From positions 1,798,001 through 1,862,000 of the forward strand of contig NC_068564.1 in the NCBI RefSeq assembly GCF_022201045.2: a stretch of 64,000 nucleotides of DNA, in the 5' to 3' direction. The position numbers were made by a program, and so were the translations under genes. Below, in pieces: positions 58,030 through 64,000 of the stretch; position 1 is the first letter of the stretch; the number at the start of each line of letters is the position of its first letter. The notes beneath the pieces were generated by a model. It did no database searches, was not told the DNA's origin, and was given only the letters and a program-made list of their open reading frames with translations. The stretch comes from Citrus sinensis. Lineage: Eukaryota; Streptophyta; Magnoliopsida; Sapindales; Rutaceae.

Positions 58030-60549
58030 TTATCTGCCTTCGTTGGTCATCAACTGGGAAAAAACTTGACTTGTTCTTAAGTCTGAGCTAGCATTACCAT
58101 CAACTTCCTTCTCTCTTACATGGCTAGATGGAGCTTGGGGAACAATTGTACGTGTTGGTAGTGCCGGTGGATTAGTGTTGCTGTCTTCACGTTGTTCTCT
58201 CGGCAGTCCAGATCCAGACTCTTGAAGCTGAAGGGCATATTCCAAATTCCACAACACGTCACCCATACTTGGCCTATCAACCCCATAATCGGCCAAACAT
58301 TTCTCTGCCGTTTCTCCAAATTTCTTTAAAGAGTCAAGGTTGATCTTTCCTATAAGTTGAGGGTCAATAATATGCTCAAGCATGCCCTTCTTCTGCCATT
58401 GCATTGCCCATTCTGCTAAATTCACTTGTTCTCTAGCCAGCAGTGGATCCACAGCAGTTCTAGCACACAGAACTTCGAAAAGCACAACCCCAAATGAATA
58501 AACATCTGATTTATCTGTAAGTTGTTGCCTTCGGAAATACTCTGGATCAAGATACCCGAAACTACCTTTGACACCAGTGCTTACATGGGTTTCATCGAGA
58601 CATGGGCCAGATCTTGAAAGACCAAAATCAGCAACCTTGGACACATAATTTTCGTCAAGCAAGATATTCGTCGACTTAATGTCACGGTGGATAATTCCTT
58701 CTGCTGAACCTGTGTGGAGGTAGTGAAGGCCCCTAGCTGCACCAATGCATATTTCAAGCCTTTGTTTCCAAGATAAAGGGGTACGATCTGGACCATATAA
58801 ATGCTTCTTCAGCGGCCCCTTTTCCATGTACTCATACACCAATATCATTTCAGACTGTTCCTCACAGTATCCGACAAGAGAAACAAGATGGCGGTGACGG
58901 ATTTTGGACAATACGGTTATTTCAGTCTGGAATTCAGGGAGTCCCTGCCTAGATCCCGGAACACCTCTTTTAACAGCAACTTTTGTATTGTCTCTAAGAA
59001 CCCCTTTGTAGACCATACCAAATCCACCAGAACCAATAATCAGATTCTTGTCAAAGTTGTTGGTGGCCGTTTGGAGATCAGTGAAAGGGATCTTCAACCT
59101 ATGATATCCATTTTGACCAGGAGATGCGTTGACAGTCCCTTCAGACATTTTACTGTGGGAGCTGCATCCATACGCACGCAAAGGTGTCCAACCAACACTG
59201 TCTGCAGGCCTTGGTTTCGGCTTCTTCTTCCTGCATTTAAATAAGACCAGAACAGCAAGTGCAACCAAACACAATAAAACAAAGCCTCCAACAACTGAAC
59301 CCACCACAATCCAAATTTTTTTATTCTTCTCTCCAGTTTCAGAAACTGTTAAATGTACCATTTTCATAATCTCCACTCCATTCAAAATAGCATTAACTTT
59401 CAAAGAACCACTCAATTCTGAAGGTCCAACACTTACACGCACAACCCCGGCGTCATCTGAATCCGCCACAAAATCCATGTAAACAGGAGATGCAAGCGAA
59501 TGGAACGTAATCGAGGACAAATCAAGATCCTTGTATGCAGAATAATCATTAATAAACACATTAAAATATAACTGATTAAGCGAAGGACTGACAATATCAC
59601 AAAAATGCAACCGAACCAAGTGTCTATTACCATGCGAACCCACCGGAAAATCCCAAGTGATGTTAAATCTCGCACCTAACATTGCATTATCCCTATTCAT
59701 CTCTTGTGCAGTCATATAAACATTATCAGGTCCAATCTCCCGAGACGCACCACCCTTTTGGTAATTTGGTGGATGAGTGGTGGCTACACGCTTAGCAGCA
59801 GACTTCAAAACAAGAAACTCATCATCAGGAACCCAAGTCCTCCACAAAGTATCATTAAAAGGTGTCAACTCTGAACCTCCCACGTTAATCCTAAGAATAG
59901 TCTCCAAAATCTCCGAACTAAGATTCCTAAACTCCTCAATACTCCCACTTCCACTAATCACCCTAGCCCCATCATCAACAATAAAGTCCTCCGGAGCCGA
60001 AAAAACCTCAATTGCATTAACAAACCCAAAATTCTTATCACCAACAGGCCTAAACTCTATCTCAATCACGTCACCATCAACTTTCACAATAAACTCCTTA
60101 AGCACCACAACTTGAGTACTAAAATCTTGAAGTAACAACAAGCCATTAGCCAAAACACCAAACTTGGCAGATGCTAACTTAAAATTATCGCTTTCGAATG
60201 GAGAGAAATGAAAACGTACCAAGTGAGTCCCGTTTCTCTTAATGTTAAGCTTGTAACTGCCATCACTGGTGAAAACTCTTGCAGTGTCGTATGGAGAAGG
60301 GGAATCTTGAGGTGGGGTTTTGCTTTTGAGTGAAATGGAATTGTCTGCTGAAAAGGAGACTGATTTTGAAGAAGCATCAGGAACAAAGAATCGGTTATAA
60401 AGGGAAGCGTTTGTGGGTGATCCGCAGTTGATGAGGTAGTTGTCTGTGGGAATGAAAGAAGCTAATGATGGTGATGAGAAGTGGAGGAGGGGACAGAGAA
60501 GAGTTACAGTTACACAGAGAAAGTGAATGGCTTCTTGATGAGCCTCCAT
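58030..60549 (-). CDS. CrRLK1L (FERONIA/THESEUS-type) receptor kinase, At5g24010-like
   Basis: A single intronless frame encodes 839 residues; lack of introns in the coding region is usual for this family. Order: signal peptide (1-31, start chosen at 60549 because the 24 residues before it are basic and hide the signal), two malectin-like domains (about 36-395) containing NVGGSELTPFNDTLWRTW, a transmembrane helix (412-437), and a complete Ser/Thr kinase. The kinase has GSGGFG (506-511), K527, HRD (621-623), DFG (641-643) and DPEYF (668-672), so it should be active. These receptors bind wall pectin and RALF peptides and control growth and integrity responses. The tail TSQVFSQLMTNEGR matches the end I recall for At5g24010 almost exactly. 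Ligand and role of this subclade are not established. Confidence 0.96.
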   Translation of the reverse strand: MEAHQEAIHFLCVTVTLLCPLLHFSSPSLASFIPTDNYLINCGSPTNASLYNRFFVPDASSKSVSFSADNSISLKSKTPPQDSPSPYDTARVFTSDGSYKLNIKRNGTHLVRFHFSPFESDNFKLASAKFGVLANGLLLLQDFSTQVVVLKEFIVKVDGDVIEIEFRPVGDKNFGFVNAIEVFSAPEDFIVDDGARVISGSGSIEEFRNLSSEILETILRINVGGSELTPFNDTLWRTWVPDDEFLVLKSAAKRVATTHPPNYQKGGASREIGPDNVYMTAQEMNRDNAMLGARFNITWDFPVGSHGNRHLVRLHFCDIVSPSLNQLYFNVFINDYSAYKDLDLSSITFHSLASPVYMDFVADSDDAGVVRVSVGPSELSGSLKVNAILNGVEIMKMVHLTVSETGEKNKKIWIVVGSVVGGFVLLCLVALAVLVLFKCRKKKPKPRPADSVGWTPLRAYGCSSHSKMSEGTVNASPGQNGYHRLKIPFTDLQTATNNFDKNLIIGSGGFGMVYKGVLRDNTKVAVKRGVPGSRQGLPEFQTEITVLSKIRHRHLVSLVGYCEEQSEMILVYEYMEKGPLKKHLYGPDRTPLSWKQRLEICIGAARGLHYLHTGSAEGIIHRDIKSTNILLDENYVSKVADFGLSRSGPCLDETHVSTGVKGSFGYLDPEYFRRQQLTDKSDVYSFGVVLFEVLCARTAVDPLLAREQVNLAEWAMQWQKKGMLEHIIDPQLIGKINLDSLKKFGETAEKCLADYGVDRPSMGDVLWNLEYALQLQESGSGLPREQREDSNTNPPALPTRTIVPQAPSSHVREKEVDGNASSDLRTSQVFSQLMTNEGR

Positions 60550-61599
60550 TGGAAAGGAGGTTCTGTTTTTCTTTTCTTTTCTTTTCTTTTTCAATTGTTT
60601 TATCTTTCTCGTGTTTGTCAAGACAAGTGCGTAATGTTTGTAAGAGCGTCTTAAGTTAGAAATAGAAGTGTAACTCTATGTACGTACAAAACGGCCACTG
60701 TAGAAGACAGTCTGACTCTCTGAGGATTTTTTTTTTTTTTTTTTTTTTAAAGCACAGCGAGACAGCAAGAGTAAGAGATTGCGTGTCTGGACTCTATGAG
60801 AGCTTTCACTTCCACGGTAGAATCCCCCGAAGGCAACTCGATAGTTTTTGAATAATAAGAGGGCAAATGTAATTTACACATAAACAAAAGGTGAGTATGT
60901 TTTATCTACTGTTTACGTGAGTGATTATAAGTTATTTTATATGTAACTTAAGAAATCTTAATAAAAATAATATTTTAAGTTTATTTTAAAAATTTTTACT
61001 CATGAACTCAAAAATTCATTACGGCAAGAACACAACTTAAAAATTTACGTCTAAGAAAATGTACATTAAATTTAAATATCTTCTTTACACATTAAATTCT
61101 CAAAATAAATGTGGCGAATATAAAATTATCATTGTCAATTGAAATAAGAAACATGTTCTTGTAATGTGATAAATAAAGAGCATTCATTGATCAAGGATCG
61201 TATCAGTTAAGATACAAATTTTATATCAGAATTTCATCAATATAATGATAAAAGTAAAGTCATGTATATTAACTGGTTAAATGGAATTTGGGGGGTACAA
61301 GAATTTAGATACAAATTTCACTTATTTTTGATATGCAAAAAGATAATCTTGGCATAAAATCTGTTATATCCATAGGAAAAGTTAGCACTATAGTGAAAGG
61401 CAACGTGAAGGGTTTAAAATAGCAATCTAGTTTTCACTAGTGAATCACTACCACGTTAATATTATATATGTATTATTAAATGGAAAAAAAAAAAAAAAAC
61501 CATCATAGTAACATAAGTGAGTTTATCACTACCACATTAATTTTTCGCCTGATAATTTTGACTTGAAGACACAATGTTGTTGGGGAAGTGGAAATTAAG

Positions 61600-61607
<8 letters not shown>

Positions 61608-61631
<24 letters not shown>
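61608..61631. repeat. (ATT)n microsatellite
   Basis: Eight or so uninterrupted ATT units. Confidence 0.9.
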
Positions 61632-62275
61632 CTAATATGAAGTGTTTAAATTCAATATTTTGGACCGATGTCTTTTGTCGACGACTTAGGTACGTGCATT
61701 TTCACAAATGGACAGGGAAAGGGTAAGGCTGCTTTCCAATACGATCCTGATTCCTGTGGAAACATCAAAAACCTCAGTAAATCAAAATCTAATCCTTCTA
61801 TTTTCACGTGACACAAAATTCTAAGTACTTCCTAATCCGTGATTAATATTCACAATTATGATTCCATAATCTTTTGACTAACTATTTTATGCAAGAAAAA
61901 AAATAAAAAATAATTTTTTAACATATTTATTTTCTTTAATATATAACTCTCACGGACAGTTGTTGTCTATTATACAAAAGTAAACATAGCTGGCATCTAC
62001 TTTCTGTGCTACTTACCATACGTAGTGGAGTTCAATGGATTACAACTTTGCATCACTCGTTTTAATGAACAATTTAATGGGGAAACACGCTGCCATAGTG
62101 CCATGTTATATAGATCATTTCATTGACTTTTTTTTTTTTTTATTGTATCCAATTTTTTTCTTTTTTTTTTGGGTCTTGTTTACTAAATGCAATTTGAACC
62201 ATATCCTAATTCTAGTTTGAGAGATTTAATTTTTAATTTTTTTGTTAATTTATAATATTGTAATTTTTAACAGGT

Positions 62276-62374
62276 CCGGCTACGGTGTTGCATCCAGCCG
62301 TTCGATGCACTCGAATGGGTGGGGTCTATTGGCATCCAAAGGTTGGATGCAACTGTAGCACGGTACTACAGTTG
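62276..62374. repeat. Compound hairpin, MITE-like
   Basis: GCTACGGTGTTGCATCCAGCC (62279-62299) is matched by inverted GGTTGGATGCAACTGTAGC (62341-62359). The right arm also takes part in a second perfect palindrome, CAACTGTAG/CTACAGTTG, with a 7-nt loop (62350-62374), so two mutually exclusive foldings are possible. Confidence 0.7.
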
Positions 62375-62599
62375 CACCACATGTTTTTTCATTTTTAACA
62401 TAATTGTTGTTAGTTGAATAGTTGTGCTGTATAAACGATAACCTGTGAAGTGAACTAATTAAATGTTTAGTAAAATTTATTTTTAAAAGTGTTGTGAATT
62501 TTAAAAGTAGTCATATGTGCTTAGTAAATTTTATTATAAAACTATTATAAGAATCTAAATAACTGAATTAGACATAATTTTAGATAATATTTATTTATG

Positions 62600-63376
62600 C
62601 ATTTATAAACATCTATATAAAATATTTTTTTATTGTGTATAAAATAATTGATAATTAAAATAAATATTTTATAGTATTAATTTTATTTTTTTATTTTGCT
62701 ATCTCAATATAATTGGTAATAATTATAATAATTTCTTTAAAGTTAATTATTTTGTTTTCTAACCAATATTGATAATTTTGAATTTTTACAATATATATGA
62801 GGATATATATAAAATTGCATTAAGTATGAAACTAATTCTCAAAATTAGGTTTTGAAAAGCTACTCCATCTTACCTTTTTAAAATTTGCTTGCCAAAAGTG
62901 ATTTTTTTAAACAAAAAAAAAAATTACCAAACACCAAAATTAACTTTTAACTTTTCAAAATCATTTTTAACCTCCCAAAAGCAACCAAATATGGCCCTTA
63001 ATACTGGTCCATAAAGTGATTAAGGACCCATTTGGGATGTTCAAAAGTAATTTTAAAAAGTTAAAACCTACTTTTGGTACTTGATAAATTTTTCTAGAAT
63101 TCATTTTTGGCAAAACACCTCATTTTACAACAAAATTTGAAAAAATAAGGAATGAGTGGTTTTTTAAATTTTGATTTTGAGAATCAGTTTTGTATTTAAT
63201 ATAATTTCATATATATCCTTAGATTTATTATAAAAATCCAAGATATCCTTATTAATTAGGAAATAAAATCATAAATTTTAAAGAGTTTATCATTATTACC
63301 AATTATACCGAATAAAAAAAATAAAAAAATATTTATTTTAGTTATAAATTATTATATATAAAAAATAAATTTTATA

Positions 63377-63412
<36 letters not shown>

Positions 63413-63420
63413 AAATTTTA
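62600..63420. repeat. Long head-to-head inverted repeat
   Basis: The arms run from about 62998 leftward and from about 63022 rightward, each near 390 bp, around a spacer of about 24 bp. Matching blocks, read outward from the centre, include (T)AAGG-CC-ATTTGG, TTTTGGCAA, TTTTGAGAAT-AGTTT, ATATATATCCT and ATTACCAATTATA. Identity is around 75%. The inner ends look like transposon termini, so this may be two copies of one MITE placed head to head. Confidence 0.75.
63376..63412. repeat. (AT)n(GT)n microsatellite
   Basis: About eight AT units followed by ten GT units, at the outer edge of the long inverted repeat. Confidence 0.93.
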
Positions 63421-64000
63421 TTCAACATTATGTTCAATTTAGTCATTTATATTCTTACAGTAATTTGATTTACTAAAGACATATGATTTTTTAAACAATT
63501 CATACAATTTTTAAAAAATAAATTTTACGAAATACTTAATTGATTATTTTCACAGCTGATTAACAACAATTATTTTAAAAATTACAGTATTATCAAATTT
63601 ATCCTGAAACCCAATTAATAAAATGCAATAACTAGTAGCACTAAGCTAACAAAACGGTGGGCAGCGAAAACTTTGGTGCTTTTGGATAGCACGTTCTATC
63701 AACAATATGAGATATGTACCAAATCACCAACTCTAGCCGACTGCACTATAGTACCATACTTCCCATTAATTAACAATTAATTTACTCTTGTTTCGGGTTT
63801 AGATACACTAAAAATGATTCAATTTGTAGGGTCATTATGCTAAAGCTTTTTAATTTCTTTATTTAAGATGGACTGGCCATTCACATTTTATTATGTGGTG
63901 GGCCAATATTATTTTATTTTGGTTTTTTTTTTGGGGGGTTCGGTTCGTGAGTGTCACTTTCCAAATTGTAGAATGATCAAATATGACATAATTTTGACAT

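Larger units (their letters stand above)
60660..64000. other. Right-end intergenic region
   Basis: No gene is supported. It contains the receptor kinase promoter at its left edge, a long T tract (60728-60750), an ATT microsatellite (61608-61631), a short compound hairpin (62276-62374) and a long inverted repeat (about 62600-63420). Confidence 0.55.

Noticed and set aside
60550-60621. Longer start for the CrRLK1L receptor kinase
   Set aside because: The 24 extra residues are Lys/Arg-rich and would bury the signal peptide; the ATG at 60549 gives a normal secretory N-terminus.
1-64000. tRNA genes, rRNA genes and CRISPR arrays
   Set aside because: No cloverleaf-type box A/B pair, ribosomal RNA segment or regularly spaced repeat array was seen; the regular repeats present are microsatellites and minisatellites.

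Overview
The window is nuclear DNA of a dicot plant, almost certainly Citrus or a very close relative. It is AT-rich, has GT-AG introns, intron-rich genes and many small DNA-transposon remnants. The predicted beta-carotene hydroxylase at 30.4-32.5 kb agrees, as far as I recall, nearly residue for residue with the Citrus enzyme (CitHYb/BCH, 311 aa). No bacterial operons, CRISPR arrays, rRNA or tRNA genes were seen.

Ten protein-coding genes can be modelled. In order they are: cytosolic HSP90 (minus, 1.7-4.1 kb, with heat-shock elements upstream); a plant-type glutaminyl-peptide cyclotransferase (plus, 7.7-15.3 kb, 11 exons); a membrane-anchored receptor-like kinase whose catalytic motifs are lost (plus, 16.4-18.4 kb); a GH28 polygalacturonase-like protein (minus, 18.6-21.1 kb, tail-to-tail with the kinase); a SPIRAL1-like microtubule protein (minus, 22.8-23.2 kb); plastid beta-carotene hydroxylase (plus, 30.4-32.5 kb); a plastid-type MurC ligase (plus, 40.0-44.8 kb); plastid division-site protein MinD (minus, 45.8-46.7 kb); a Lys/Glu-rich plant-specific protein (plus, 50.0-50.7 kb); a PPPDE/DeSI deSUMOylase-like peptidase (minus, 51.7-55.4 kb); and a CrRLK1L malectin receptor kinase (minus, 58.0-60.5 kb), which makes eleven with the pseudokinase included. 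All exon joins were checked by hand for frame and for GT/AG borders.

The genes do not form one pathway. Several sit together because of old shared synteny: from memory, Arabidopsis has BCH1, QC, a PPPDE protein and the NST1-like gene clustered around At4g25660-25720, MinD beside At5g24010, and a polygalacturonase beside SP1L5 near At4g23500. Two genes next to each other, MurC and MinD, are both plastid proteins of cyanobacterial type, linked to peptidoglycan synthesis and division-site placement.

The space between and inside genes holds the less ordinary material: a 2.4-kb near-palindrome nested in a 3.6-kb hAT element inside a QC intron; a duplicated TATA-containing promoter segment upstream of the SPIRAL1-like gene; a solo LTR inserted in one copy of a tandem duplication whose other copy preserves the empty site; two tight stem-loops in one intron of the carotenoid hydroxylase; a hAT element with a perfect 8-bp target duplication; two copies of one Tourist-like MITE family; a piece that looks like mitochondrial DNA in MurC intron 1; and an approximately 0.8-kb inverted repeat near the right end.
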